Positions 33,935 to 43,162 of a stretch of DNA of 64,000 nucleotides are shown here, piece after piece (position 1 is the first letter of the stretch; each line of letters starts with the position of its first letter). This stretch comes from Hafnia paralvei ATCC 29927 (GTDB lineage: Bacteria > Pseudomonadota > Gammaproteobacteria > Enterobacterales > Enterobacteriaceae), in NCBI RefSeq assembly GCF_001655005.1, contig NZ_LXET01000021.1, positions 1-64,000 on the forward strand. The letters run 5' to 3'. Made by a program: the position numbers and the translations under genes. A model generated the notes under the pieces. It was not told where the DNA came from, did not search any database, and saw only the letters and a list, made by a program, of their open reading frames with translations.

Positions 33935-34908
33935 GTTGGCTAACGCCAGAGGTGATCGACATCCTTCTCACAGTGTTAAAAGCCATTGTGATTTTGCTGG
34001 TGGTGGTTACCTGCGGGGCATTCATGAGCTTCGGCGAACGTCGTCTGCTCGGCCTGTTCCAGAATCGTTATGGACCAAACCGTGTTGGCTGGGGCGGTTC
34101 GCTCCAACTGGTTGCGGATATGGTCAAAATGTTCTTCAAAGAAGACTGGGTTCCGCGCTTCTCTGACCGCTTAATCTTTACCTTGGCACCGATGATTGCG
34201 TTTTCATCTCTGTTGCTGGCATTTGCGATTGTGCCTGTCAGCCCAACGTGGATGGGAGCGGATCTGAATATCGGTATCCTGTTCTTCCTGATGATGGCGG
34301 GTCTTGCGGTTTATGCCGTGCTGTTCGCCGGTTGGTCAAGTAACAACAAATACTCTTTGCTTGGGGCGATGCGTGCATCGGCACAAACCCTGAGCTACGA
34401 AGTGTTCCTTGGTCTTTCGGTGATGGGCGTTGTTGCACAGGCTGACTCCTTCAACATGCAGACGATTGTTGAATCACAGTCTCATTTGTGGAATGTCATC
34501 CCGCAGTTCTTTGGGTTCCTGACCTTCATCATCGCGGGTGTTGCGGTGTGTCACCGTCATCCTTTTGACCAACCAGAAGCCGAGCAGGAACTGGCTGATG
34601 GTTACCACATTGAATACTCCGGTATGAAATTCGGTCTGTTCTTTGTGGGGGAATATATCGGGATCGTCACCGTGTCAGCGCTGATTGTTACGCTGTTCTT
34701 CGGTGGTTGGCAGGGGCCATTCCTGCCGCCGGTTATCTGGTTTGCTATCAAGACGGCCTTCTTCATGGTGATGTTTATTCTGGTGCGTGCGTCATTGCCG
34801 CGTCCTCGCTATGACCAGGTGATGTCATTTGGCTGGAAAATTTGCCTGCCGCTGACGTTGTTGAACCTGTTGGCGACCGCCGCCGTGATTTTGTATAACG
34901 CTCAATAA
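33931..34908 (+). CDS. nuoH: NADH-quinone oxidoreductase subunit H
   Basis: A 325-residue membrane subunit with eight transmembrane helices, linking the quinone site to the proton-pumping arm. Conserved segments are GERRLLGLFQNRYGPNRVG, the glutamate-rich loop HPFDQPEAEQELADGYHIEY and the C-terminal RASLPRPRYDQVMSFGWK. It starts inside the nuoG stop and ends 14 bp before nuoI. Same length as the E. coli protein. Inner membrane. Confidence 0.98.
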   Translation: MSWLTPEVIDILLTVLKAIVILLVVVTCGAFMSFGERRLLGLFQNRYGPNRVGWGGSLQLVADMVKMFFKEDWVPRFSDRLIFTLAPMIAFSSLLLAFAIVPVSPTWMGADLNIGILFFLMMAGLAVYAVLFAGWSSNNKYSLLGAMRASAQTLSYEVFLGLSVMGVVAQADSFNMQTIVESQSHLWNVIPQFFGFLTFIIAGVAVCHRHPFDQPEAEQELADGYHIEYSGMKFGLFFVGEYIGIVTVSALIVTLFFGGWQGPFLPPVIWFAIKTAFFMVMFILVRASLPRPRYDQVMSFGWKICLPLTLLNLLATAAVILYNAQ

Positions 34909-34922
34909 GGGGTGAATGAACC

Positions 34923-35465
34923 ATGACATTGAAAGAGTTAGTGGTTGGTTTCGGCACCCAAGTGCGCAGCCTGTGGATGATTGGCTTGCATGCGTTTGCT
35001 AAGCGCGAAACCCAAATGTATCCGGAAGAACCGGTTTATCTGCCACCTCGTTACCGTGGTCGTATCGTGTTAACGCGCGATCCAGACGGTGAAGAGCGTT
35101 GCGTTGCCTGTAACCTGTGTGCGGTAGCCTGTCCGGTTGGCTGTATTTCTTTGCAGAAAGCAGAAACTAAAGACGGTCGCTGGTATCCAGAGTTCTTCCG
35201 CATCAACTTCTCTCGTTGCATCTTCTGCGGTTTATGTGAAGAGGCCTGCCCAACGACGGCGATTCAGCTAACGCCGGATTTCGAACTGGGTGAGTTTAAG
35301 CGTCAGGATTTGGTGTATGAAAAAGAAGATCTGTTGATCTCGGGGCCGGGCAAATACCCAGAATATAACTTCTATCGTATGGCCGGTATGGCTATCGACG
35401 GCAAAGCCAAAGGCGAAGCCGAAAACGAAGCGAAGCCGATCGACGTCAAAGGTCTGCTACCTTAA
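34923..35465 (+). CDS. nuoI: NADH-quinone oxidoreductase subunit I (clusters N6a/N6b)
   Basis: A 180-residue 2x[4Fe-4S] ferredoxin subunit. The two ligand sets are CVACNLCAVACPVGC and CIFCGLCEEACPTTA, each a CxxCxxCxxxCP pattern. It carries electrons from NuoG to NuoB. The short hydrophobic N-terminal helix anchors it to NuoH. It lies 14 bp after nuoH and 10 bp before nuoJ. Same length as E. coli NuoI. Confidence 0.98.
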   Translation: MTLKELVVGFGTQVRSLWMIGLHAFAKRETQMYPEEPVYLPPRYRGRIVLTRDPDGEERCVACNLCAVACPVGCISLQKAETKDGRWYPEFFRINFSRCIFCGLCEEACPTTAIQLTPDFELGEFKRQDLVYEKEDLLISGPGKYPEYNFYRMAGMAIDGKAKGEAENEAKPIDVKGLLP

Positions 35466-35475
35466 GGAGCCAAGC

Positions 35476-36054
35476 ATGGAATTTGCATTCTACATTGCAG
35501 CGCTGGTGGCCGTGGTGGCAACGATCCGAGTGATCTCGCACACCAATCCGGTTCACGCCTTGCTGTATCTCATCGTATCGCTGCTGGCTGTCGCTGCGGT
35601 GTTCTTCTCGCTGGGCGCTTATTTCGCCGGGGCGTTGGAGATCATCGTTTACGCCGGTGCGATTATGGTTCTGTTCGTGTTCGTTGTGATGATGCTCAAC
35701 CTGGGAAATTCTGTGGTTGAGCAAGAGCGCGCATGGCTGAAACCTTCGCTGTGGATTGGGCCAAGCTTGCTGTCTCTCATCCTGCTAGCGGTGCTGGTCT
35801 ACGCCATTATGAGCGTGAACGATCAGGGTATCAGCGGCGACATGATTGACGCGAAAGCGGTCGGTATCGCGCTGTTTGGTCCTTATGTTCTGGCTGTTGA
35901 ACTGGTGTCTATGCTGCTGCTAGCCGGTCTGGTGGTGGCGTTCCACATCGGGCGTGAGCATAAGCAGGGCGAAGTCTTTAGCAAAACACCAGAGACAGAA
36001 GCCAATAAAGCCAAGGCAATGGCGGTTAAAAACAAGGCGGAGGAGCGAGCATGA
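35476..36054 (+). CDS. nuoJ: NADH-quinone oxidoreductase subunit J
   Basis: This 192-residue membrane subunit has five transmembrane helices. The third, with YAGAIMVLFVFVVMML, contains the pi-bulge region important for coupling. The C-terminal tail after about residue 165 is a charged, Lys/Ala-rich cytosolic extension. It overlaps nuoK by four bases. Part of the antiporter-adjacent section of the complex I membrane arm. Confidence 0.97.
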   Translation: MEFAFYIAALVAVVATIRVISHTNPVHALLYLIVSLLAVAAVFFSLGAYFAGALEIIVYAGAIMVLFVFVVMMLNLGNSVVEQERAWLKPSLWIGPSLLSLILLAVLVYAIMSVNDQGISGDMIDAKAVGIALFGPYVLAVELVSMLLLAGLVVAFHIGREHKQGEVFSKTPETEANKAKAMAVKNKAEERA

Positions 36055-36353
36055 TCCCGTTACAACACGGTTTAATTCTGGCGGCCATCCTGTTTGTTCT
36101 CGGGCTGACCGGCCTATTAATCCGACGCAATTTGCTGTTTATGCTGATTAGCTTGGAAATCATGATCAACGCGGCTGCTTTGGCATTCGTGGTGGCGGGG
36201 AGCTATTGGGGACAGGCAGACGGTCAGGTGATGTATATTCTGGCTATCAGCTTAGCGGCTGCGGAAGCGAGCATCGGCTTGGCGCTGTTGCTGCAATTGC
36301 ATCGCCGTCGCAACACCCTGAATATAGATACTGTCAGTGAGATGCGCGGATGA
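36051..36353 (+). CDS. nuoK: NADH-quinone oxidoreductase subunit K
   Basis: A 100-residue MnhC/MrpC-like subunit with three transmembrane helices. The conserved glutamates lie in LISLEIMINAAALAFV and AAAEASIGLALLLQLHR; these are the proton-path residues of NuoK in E. coli. The start and stop overlap nuoJ and nuoL by four bases each. Same length as the E. coli protein. Confidence 0.98.
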   Translation: MIPLQHGLILAAILFVLGLTGLLIRRNLLFMLISLEIMINAAALAFVVAGSYWGQADGQVMYILAISLAAAEASIGLALLLQLHRRRNTLNIDTVSEMRG

Positions 36354-38197
36354 ACCTACTCTACTTAACAATATTGCTGCCGTTAATCGGGTTCTTGCTG
36401 CTGGCATTTTCCCGTGGTCGCTGGTCAGAAAGTACGTCGGCTATCATCGGCGTTGGCTCTATCGGTCTGGCTGCTCTAGTAACGGCTTATGTTGGCTTTG
36501 ATTTCTTAAGCCAAAAAGCGGATGGCGTGCAGGTGTTTAACCAGCACCTGTGGAACTGGATGGCCGTGGGTGATTTTGGTATTCCAATCACTCTTACGCT
36601 TGATGGCCTGTCGTTAACCATGCTCTCCGTGGTCACCGGCGTGGGCTTCTTCATTCATATGTTTGCCTCTTGGTATATGCGTGGTGAAGAGGGGTACTCC
36701 CGCTTCTTCGCGTACACCAACCTGTTTATCGCTAGCATGGTAGTTCTGGTACTGGCGGATAACCTGCTGCTGATGTATCTCGGCTGGGAAGGGGTAGGGC
36801 TGTGCAGTTATCTGTTGATCGGTTTCTACTACACCAATCCAGCTAACGGCGCTGCGGCGATGAAGGCGTTCATTGTGACCCGTGTGGGTGACGTGTTCTT
36901 AGCCATTGGCCTGTTCATTCTTTATAACGAACTGGGCACCCTGAACATCCGTGAACTGATGATTCTGGCACCGCAGAAATTGGAAGTCGGCTCCGCCGCC
37001 ATTACTTGGGCAACGCTGATGCTGCTGGGTGGTGCTGTGGGTAAATCTGCACAGCTGCCGCTGCAAACGTGGTTGGCAGATGCGATGGCGGGTCCAACTC
37101 CGGTATCTGCACTGATCCACGCCGCGACCATGGTTACCGCGGGTGTTTACCTGATTGCACGTACTCATGGCTTGTTCCTGATGGCGCCAGAAATACTGCA
37201 TCTGGTGGGCATTGTTGGTGCTGTTACGCTGGTGCTGGCTGGCTTTGCTGCGCTGGTGCAAACCGACATCAAACGTGTGCTGGCTTATTCAACGATGAGT
37301 CAGATTGGCTACATGTTCTTGGCGCTTGGCGTTCAGGCATGGGACGCGGCAATTTTCCATTTGATGACGCATGCGTTCTTCAAAGCGCTGCTGTTCCTCT
37401 CTTCTGGCTCGGTCATTTTGGCCTGCCATCACGAGCAGAACATCTTCAAAATGGGTGGGTTGCGTAAATCGCTGCCGCTGGTTTACATCTGCTTCTTGGT
37501 GGGTGGCGCTGCGCTGTCAGCGTTGCCAATCGTCACCGCAGGTTTCTACAGTAAAGATGAGATCCTGTGGGGCGCATTGGCTTCTGGTCACATCAACCTG
37601 ATGACTGCGGGTCTGGTTGGGGCGTTCCTGACGTCGCTGTATACCTTCCGTATGATTTTCATTGTGTTCCATGGCGAAGCACACACCAAAGCCCATGCCG
37701 GTAAAGGCATTGCGCACAGCCTACCGCTGATCGTGCTGCTGGTTCTGTCTACGTTCATCGGTGCGTTGATTACACCACCGTTGGCGGGCGTGCTGCCAGA
37801 AAGCCATAGCGGTGAAGCAGGTAAGATGACCTTGGAAATTATCTCCGGCGTTGTCGCGATCGTTGGCATCTTGTTGGCTGCTGTCTTGTACCTGGGTAAA
37901 CGCCAGTTTGTGAACAGCGTGGCGCAAAGTGCGCCAGGTCGCTTCTTCTCAACGTGGTGGTTCCATGCGTGGGGCTTCGATTGGCTATACAACATGATCT
38001 TTGTTAAGCCGTTTAAAGCCGTTGCTTACCTGTTACAGCGTGATCCGCTAAACAGCCTGATGAACCTGTTCGCTGTCTTTGCGCGTTGGGGGAATCGTGG
38101 TCTGGCGGTGAGCGAGAACGGTCAGTTGCGCTGGTATATGGCATCTATGGGTGTGGGCGCAGTGGTCGTATTGGCTCTGTTGTTATTGGTCAAATGA
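36350..38197 (+). CDS. nuoL: NADH-quinone oxidoreductase subunit L
   Basis: A 615-residue antiporter-like proton-pumping subunit. The core contains YLGWEGVGLCSYLLIGFYY (essential Glu) and KSAQLPLQTWLADAMAGPTP (essential Lys), followed by HAATMVTAGVYLIART. The C-terminal lateral helix and final transmembrane segment (about 500-615) are present. It is separated from nuoM by 88 bp, the largest gap within the operon apart from the 94-bp nuoB-nuoC gap. It matches the E. coli protein (613 residues). Confidence 0.98.
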   Translation: MNLLYLTILLPLIGFLLLAFSRGRWSESTSAIIGVGSIGLAALVTAYVGFDFLSQKADGVQVFNQHLWNWMAVGDFGIPITLTLDGLSLTMLSVVTGVGFFIHMFASWYMRGEEGYSRFFAYTNLFIASMVVLVLADNLLLMYLGWEGVGLCSYLLIGFYYTNPANGAAAMKAFIVTRVGDVFLAIGLFILYNELGTLNIRELMILAPQKLEVGSAAITWATLMLLGGAVGKSAQLPLQTWLADAMAGPTPVSALIHAATMVTAGVYLIARTHGLFLMAPEILHLVGIVGAVTLVLAGFAALVQTDIKRVLAYSTMSQIGYMFLALGVQAWDAAIFHLMTHAFFKALLFLSSGSVILACHHEQNIFKMGGLRKSLPLVYICFLVGGAALSALPIVTAGFYSKDEILWGALASGHINLMTAGLVGAFLTSLYTFRMIFIVFHGEAHTKAHAGKGIAHSLPLIVLLVLSTFIGALITPPLAGVLPESHSGEAGKMTLEIISGVVAIVGILLAAVLYLGKRQFVNSVAQSAPGRFFSTWWFHAWGFDWLYNMIFVKPFKAVAYLLQRDPLNSLMNLFAVFARWGNRGLAVSENGQLRWYMASMGVGAVVVLALLLLVK

Positions 38198-38285
38198 ATA
38201 GAGTTTAAAACCTGAAGAGTAGGGGCAGTTGGCCCCTACTAATAACAAGTTTTACATTATTCAATTTTAAGGGACACAAAGCGCC

Positions 38286-39824
38286 ATGTTATTACCTTGG
38301 CTAATTCTTATCCCGTTTATCGGTGGCTTCTTAAGCTGGCAGAGCGAGCGCTTCGGCACCAAAGCTCCACGCTGGATTGCACTGATAGCAATGGGTCTGA
38401 CGTTAGTGTTGTCTCTGCAACTCTGGTTGCAGGGCGGCTATTCTCTGACTCAGGCAGCGGGTATTCCGCAGTGGCAGTCGGAGTTCTCCATACCGTGGAT
38501 CCCTCGTTTCGGTATTGAATTCCATCTTGCATTAGACGGCTTATCACTGCTGATGGTCGTGTTGACCGGCTTGCTGGGTGTGCTAGCGATTCTCTGTTCT
38601 TGGAACGAGATCCAGAAGTATCAGGGCTTTTTCCACCTGAATCTGCTGTGGATTCTGGGCGGCGTTATCGGTGTGTTCTTGGCCATCGACCTGTTCCTGT
38701 TCTTCTTCTTCTGGGAAATGATGCTGGTGCCGATGTACTTCTTGATCGCTCTTTGGGGTCATAAAGCATCAGACGGCAAAACTCGTATCAGTGCGGCAAC
38801 CAAGTTCTTCATCTATACCCAGTCCAGCGGTCTGATCATGCTGATCGCGATTTTGGGTCTGGTGTTCGTTCACTACAACGCAACCGGCGTGTGGACATTC
38901 AACTATGAAGACCTGCTGAATACGCCGATGAGCCATAACGTTCAGTATCTGCTGATGTTGGGCTTCTTCATTGCTTTTGCAGTGAAAATGCCGGTAGTTC
39001 CATTACACGGCTGGTTACCCGATGCACATAGTCAGGCACCAACCGCAGGTTCTGTTGACCTAGCGGGTATCTTGCTGAAAACCGCAGCCTATGGTCTGCT
39101 ACGTTTCAGTTTGCCTCTGTTCCCTGAAGCTTCTCATGAGTTTGCACCGATCGCCATGTGGCTGGGTGTGATTGGTATCTTCTACGGCGCATGGATGGCA
39201 TTTGCTCAGACCGATATTAAGCGTCTGATCGCATATACCTCTGTTTCTCATATGGGCTTTGTGCTGATCGCGATTTATTCTGGTAACCAACTGGCTTATC
39301 AGGGGGCAGTGATTCAGATGATTGCACACGGCTTGTCCGCTGCCGGTATGTTCATCATCTGCGGTCAGCTGTATGAGCGTCTGCACACGCGTGATATGCG
39401 TCTGATGGGCGGCCTGTGGGGGCGGATTAAATATCTGCCAGCGCTGTCGTTGTTCTTCGCCGTAGCGACGTTGGGTATGCCAGGTACTGGTAACTTTGTC
39501 GGTGAGTTCATGATCTTGTTCGGCAGCTTCCAAGTGGTGCCGGTTATCACGATTATCTCAACCTTCGGTCTGGTGTTTGCCTCTGTTTATTCGTTAATCA
39601 TGATGCAGCGCGCCTACTACGGTGCTCCAAAATCTGACAAACCATTGCCGGGCATGAGTGCGCGTGAGCTGTCAATTATTCTGCTGCTGGTGGTTCTGCT
39701 GGTTGCGCTGGGTCTTTATCCTCAGCCTATTCTGGATACGTCCAGCGCAGCAATGACGAACGTGCAGCACTGGTTTAGCTCTGCTTCAACTTTGCAGTCA
39801 TTATCTACAACAACAAGGCCGTAA
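38286..39824 (+). CDS. nuoM: NADH-quinone oxidoreductase subunit M
   Basis: A 512-residue antiporter-like subunit with about 14 transmembrane helices. The key residues are in FFWEMMLVPMYFLIALWGH (Glu) and AVKMPVVPLHGWLPDAHSQA (Lys), followed by YTSVSHMGFVLIAIY. It is slightly longer than the E. coli protein (509). It ends 6 bp before nuoN. It sits between NuoL and NuoN in the membrane arm. Confidence 0.98.
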   Translation: MLLPWLILIPFIGGFLSWQSERFGTKAPRWIALIAMGLTLVLSLQLWLQGGYSLTQAAGIPQWQSEFSIPWIPRFGIEFHLALDGLSLLMVVLTGLLGVLAILCSWNEIQKYQGFFHLNLLWILGGVIGVFLAIDLFLFFFFWEMMLVPMYFLIALWGHKASDGKTRISAATKFFIYTQSSGLIMLIAILGLVFVHYNATGVWTFNYEDLLNTPMSHNVQYLLMLGFFIAFAVKMPVVPLHGWLPDAHSQAPTAGSVDLAGILLKTAAYGLLRFSLPLFPEASHEFAPIAMWLGVIGIFYGAWMAFAQTDIKRLIAYTSVSHMGFVLIAIYSGNQLAYQGAVIQMIAHGLSAAGMFIICGQLYERLHTRDMRLMGGLWGRIKYLPALSLFFAVATLGMPGTGNFVGEFMILFGSFQVVPVITIISTFGLVFASVYSLIMMQRAYYGAPKSDKPLPGMSARELSIILLLVVLLVALGLYPQPILDTSSAAMTNVQHWFSSASTLQSLSTTTRP

Positions 39825-39830
39825 TTCGCC

Positions 39831-41303
39831 ATGACAATAACTCCTCAACATCTGATCGCACTGTTACCGCTGTTGATCGTCGGATTGACGGTGGTGGTTG
39901 TGATGCTGTGCATTGCGTGGCGACGCAACCACTTCGTCAACGCAACGGTGACAGTGATCGGTTTGAACCTAGCGCTGCTTTCGCTCTATTTTGTGGGGCA
40001 GCTTCTTTCTGCAACGGACGGCTCGTTAAGCGTAACTCCGCTATTCCGCATTGATAGCTTCTCCATGCTTTATATTGGGCTGGTGTTGCTGTCGAGCCTT
40101 GCGACTAGCACCTTTGCTTATCCGTGGCTGCAAGGCTATCCCGATAACCGCGATGAGTTCTACCTGCTGGTTCTGATCGCGACGCTGGGTGGCATTGTGC
40201 TGGCCTGTGCAAACCATTTGGCTGCGCTTTTCATTGGTATTGAGCTTATCTCTCTGCCACTGTTTGGCCTGATCGGTTATGCCTACCGCCAGAAACGCTC
40301 GCTGGAAGCAGCTATCAAGTACACCATTCTGTCAGCAGCGGCTTCGTCCTTCCTGCTGTTTGGTATGGCGCTGCTCTACGCTGAGTCTGGTGACCTGTCG
40401 TTTGTTGGTTTAGGTAAGAGCATGAGCGATAGCATGCTGCATGAGCCGCTACTGCTGGCGGGCTTGGGCTTAATGCTGGTTGGCTTCGGTTTCAAACTGT
40501 CTCTGGTTCCGTTCCAGTTGTGGACGCCTGACGTCTATCAGGGTGCGCCTGCGCCGGTTTCAACCTTCCTCGCTACGGCCAGCAAGATTGCGATCTTTGC
40601 GGTTCTGATGCGTCTGTTTATGTATGCTCCTGTCACCAACAGCGAAACCGTTCGTTTGGTTCTGGGTATTATTGCGTTCTGCTCAATCCTGTTTGGTAAC
40701 CTGATGGCGATCACTCAGAGCAACATCAAGCGTTTGCTGGGTTACTCTTCGGTGTCACATTTGGGTTATCTGCTGGTCGCGCTGATTGCGGTGCAAAGCC
40801 AACAGATCTCCGCGGAAGCGGTAGGTGTTTATCTGGCAGGTTATCTGTTCGCCAGTTTGGCCTCCTTTGGCGTAGTGAGCCTGATGTCTAGCCCTTACAG
40901 CGGCCCTGATGCAGAGTCACTGTTCTCATACCGTGGTCTGTTCTGGCACAAGCCGATTCTTTCTGCCGTCATGACGGTTTCTATGTTGTCACTGGCAGGT
41001 ATTCCAATGACGCTAGGCTTTATCGGTAAGTTCTACATCATCTCCGTGGGTGTGAGTGCGCACCTGTGGTGGTTGACCGGTGCCGTTGTCGTGGGGAGTG
41101 CGATTGGTTTGTACTACTACCTACGCGTGGCTGTCAGTATGTATCTGCATGCACCTGAGACATTGGTACGTGATACGCCAAATAACTGGGCACTGACTGC
41201 CGGTGGCGTTGTCGTTCTGATTTCTGGGATCTTAGTGGTTCTGCTGGGTATCTTCCCGCAGCCATTGATTTCTCTGGTGCAGATGGCACAGCCGATTTTG
41301 TAA
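39831..41303 (+). CDS. nuoN: NADH-quinone oxidoreductase subunit N
   Basis: A 490-residue antiporter-like subunit and the last gene of the operon. Conserved segments are FIGIELISLPLFGLIGYAYR, FKLSLVPFQLWTPDVYQGAP (essential Lys region) and LGYSSVSHLGYLLVALIA. It is five residues longer than E. coli NuoN, by alignment from memory. It is followed by two hairpins, the second of which looks like the operon terminator. Confidence 0.98.
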   Translation: MTITPQHLIALLPLLIVGLTVVVVMLCIAWRRNHFVNATVTVIGLNLALLSLYFVGQLLSATDGSLSVTPLFRIDSFSMLYIGLVLLSSLATSTFAYPWLQGYPDNRDEFYLLVLIATLGGIVLACANHLAALFIGIELISLPLFGLIGYAYRQKRSLEAAIKYTILSAAASSFLLFGMALLYAESGDLSFVGLGKSMSDSMLHEPLLLAGLGLMLVGFGFKLSLVPFQLWTPDVYQGAPAPVSTFLATASKIAIFAVLMRLFMYAPVTNSETVRLVLGIIAFCSILFGNLMAITQSNIKRLLGYSSVSHLGYLLVALIAVQSQQISAEAVGVYLAGYLFASLASFGVVSLMSSPYSGPDAESLFSYRGLFWHKPILSAVMTVSMLSLAGIPMTLGFIGKFYIISVGVSAHLWWLTGAVVVGSAIGLYYYLRVAVSMYLHAPETLVRDTPNNWALTAGGVVVLISGILVVLLGIFPQPLISLVQMAQPIL

Positions 41304-41311
41304 TAGTCTTT

Positions 41312-41372
41312 CCTGAGTGTTAATCTCAGGTAAATGAAGCCCCTGTTCGCGTAAGCAGCAGGGGCTTTTTGT
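41312..41372 (+). terminator. nuo operon terminator region
   Basis: A first small hairpin CCTGAG/CTCAGG (41312-41330) is followed by AAGCCCCTG (41337-41345)/CAGGGGCTT (41359-41367) and a T-rich tail. The second is the likely intrinsic terminator. Confidence 0.9.
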
Positions 41373-41492
41373 CTTTTTGATATCCATCATCTAACCGTAT
41401 CTGTTAGCTAAATAGTGCATATTTGCGTCAGATGCGTCCCTGTTATAAACCCTGCGGCATGCTAGTTTGACGTTTTCTACAGAGAGACTGAT

Positions 41493-42047
41493 ATGCGCGC
41501 GTTTGATCTAATGACTTCGGGGAAAGAGTATTTTATTAACGATGATGAACTGCGTGAAATTCGCTACGTGACGCGTGACCGCGTGGACGCTTTCAATGCA
41601 CTCAGCGCCCGGAATGTTATGGAGAAAAATCGTCTCATTACAGACATTTTTGCTCAGGTGGGAGAGAACGTTCACATCGAAAAGGGGCTGCGGGTTGATT
41701 ATGGTTGTAACACTTATTTTGGCTCCAATGTCTTTATCAACTTCAACTTTGTCATCCTTGACTGTGCGAGGGTGACTATTGGCGACAATGTTTTTATTGG
41801 TCCTGATGTTCAACTTTATACCGCTCAACATCCGCTGGCGATAGATTCGCGTAATGCGCATATCGGCAGTGCACAGCCGGTGACTATTGGCAGTAATGTG
41901 TGGATTGGCGGCGGTTGTATTATTTTACCAGGAGTGACTATCGGTGACGGCGTTACCGTGGGTGCTGGGAGCGTGATAACGCGTTCGATTGAGGCTAATG
42001 TGGTGGCGTGCGGTAACCCTTGTAGCGTACATAAAGTACTGAGCTAA
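41493..42047 (+). CDS. Maltose/galactoside O-acetyltransferase-like protein (Maa/LacA family)
   Basis: A 184-residue left-handed beta-helix acetyltransferase. The N-terminal Maa-type domain (MTSGKEYFINDDELREIR) precedes hexapeptide repeats from about residue 60. The catalytic His is in QLYTAQHPLAIDSRN, and the acetyl-CoA side shows GSNVWIGGGCIILPGVTIGD. It transfers acetyl from acetyl-CoA to sugars such as maltose or glucose. It is a single gene between two terminators, absent from this position in E. coli as far as I recall. Cytosolic trimer expected. Confidence 0.9.
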   Translation: MRAFDLMTSGKEYFINDDELREIRYVTRDRVDAFNALSARNVMEKNRLITDIFAQVGENVHIEKGLRVDYGCNTYFGSNVFINFNFVILDCARVTIGDNVFIGPDVQLYTAQHPLAIDSRNAHIGSAQPVTIGSNVWIGGGCIILPGVTIGDGVTVGAGSVITRSIEANVVACGNPCSVHKVLS

Positions 42048-42079
42048 CGCTTTGTGCTTAAAGAGATATTGACACAAAA

Positions 42080-42100
42080 AAGCCCCGCAGTGCGAGGCTT
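42080..42100 (-). terminator. Terminator of the three-lipoprotein operon
   Basis: AAGCC/GGCTT plus CGC/GCG around a 3-base loop, with one mismatch. On the minus strand the stem runs into a six-T tract, so it mainly serves the leftward lipoprotein genes. It may also stop the acetyltransferase transcript. Confidence 0.75.
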
Positions 42101-42123
42101 GATAGGATTATGGTGTAGAAACG

Positions 42124-42780
42124 TTACTGTGCGTCTTTGCCATATTGAGGCGAACGTGGCCCATAGAGAATGCCATTAGGCGTTCCCGCAGATAGCAAAC
42201 GGACGCTGGTGATACCGGCAATATCGTGGCTCTTATCGTTCAGCGTATTGCTAACCTGATTGATCATGGCTGTGACAACCATGCCGAGCAGTCCGCCGGA
42301 GTTATCGTCATTCTCGGTGCTAGATGCCGTAGCAGAGCCGCTCCACAGTGTTTTCCCATCGCGTAGATCCACCAGTTTCGCCGTGGCTGAGACGCGGGTA
42401 TCACTGGAAATCACTTGGTAAGACGTGCCATATTGAGTCACCGTCAGATACAAAACAGCATCCGCACCAAAGATTTGGCGCAGCTTGGCAGGACTTGCCG
42501 CGTTGATATCTCCAGCATTGGTCATGCCATTTTGCTTGAAGGTTTCCTCCACCACGGCAACAGGGAAGACGTAGTATCCAGCCTCAGCCAAAGGGAAAGT
42601 GACCTGAGACAGAAGACCGTGGCTAGCCGTTATATCAGGAGACTGATTTTGTGGCAGCAACACCAAAATGCTTTTCGGTTTGCTTTGCTTAAATGCCGAA
42701 TAGTCATGTTTAACAGGGGATACACAGCCGGTCAGGAGCAACGCGCTAATCAAACCGCATAGAGCGAGAAGATATTTCAT
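42124..42780 (-). CDS. GNA1162-family (DUF799) lipoprotein
   Basis: A 218-residue lipoprotein. The signal peptide ends in the lipobox LLTGC with the lipidated Cys at about residue 19. The remainder matches the DUF799/GNA1162 family (SKPKSILVLLPQNQSPDI, GADAVLYLTVTQYGTSYQV, RDGKTLWSGSA), which structurally resembles TolB N-terminal-like folds. It is the last gene of a three-gene lipoprotein operon and overlaps the DUF4810 gene by four bases. Function unknown; the triad suggests an outer-membrane assembly or secretion-like complex. Confidence 0.88.
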   Translation of the reverse strand: MKYLLALCGLISALLLTGCVSPVKHDYSAFKQSKPKSILVLLPQNQSPDITASHGLLSQVTFPLAEAGYYVFPVAVVEETFKQNGMTNAGDINAASPAKLRQIFGADAVLYLTVTQYGTSYQVISSDTRVSATAKLVDLRDGKTLWSGSATASSTENDDNSGGLLGMVVTAMINQVSNTLNDKSHDIAGITSVRLLSAGTPNGILYGPRSPQYGKDAQ

Positions 42781-43136
42781 TTCATCGCTCCTTTATTCTT
42801 GCGGGTCAGAAAGTCCATAAACGTCGCTGATTCTGGGTACTGCGCTTTCTCTGCTTCAAACTCGGCCATCGCCAAATCCATCTGTCCGGTATTGCTATAA
42901 AGCATGCCTAAGTGAGCATGTAATCCGGGAGGAACCGACAAACCTTTCGAGCGAGATTTTTCGATGCTTGCCTTTAGCGTCGCAATCTGTTGTTCAGGGC
43001 CGGTTTCTCCCAACTGGTAATATTGATAAATCGTGGACTGATAATTATCCCAGTTATAGAGTGGCTTTGGTGCCGTGGCACAGCCTGCCAAAAGGGCTAC
43101 GGCTAGCAGTAACCCCGAATGTCTAACAAACTTCAT
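42777..43136 (-). CDS. DUF4810-family lipoprotein
   Basis: A 119-residue small lipoprotein. The signal peptide ends in ALLAGC with the lipidated Cys at about residue 19. The mature part (PLYNWDNYQSTIYQYYQLGE, AHLGMLYSNTGQMDLAMAEF) is alpha-helical and TPR-like. The ATG at 43136 gives a normal lipoprotein signal; the frame stays open to 43181. It is the middle gene of the CsgG-like/DUF4810/GNA1162 operon, an arrangement I recall from several other Proteobacteria. Function unknown. Confidence 0.88.
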   Translation of the reverse strand: MKFVRHSGLLLAVALLAGCATAPKPLYNWDNYQSTIYQYYQLGETGPEQQIATLKASIEKSRSKGLSVPPGLHAHLGMLYSNTGQMDLAMAEFEAEKAQYPESATFMDFLTRKNKGAMK

Positions 43137-43162
43137 AAAATAGTTATCCGTATATTTTATAA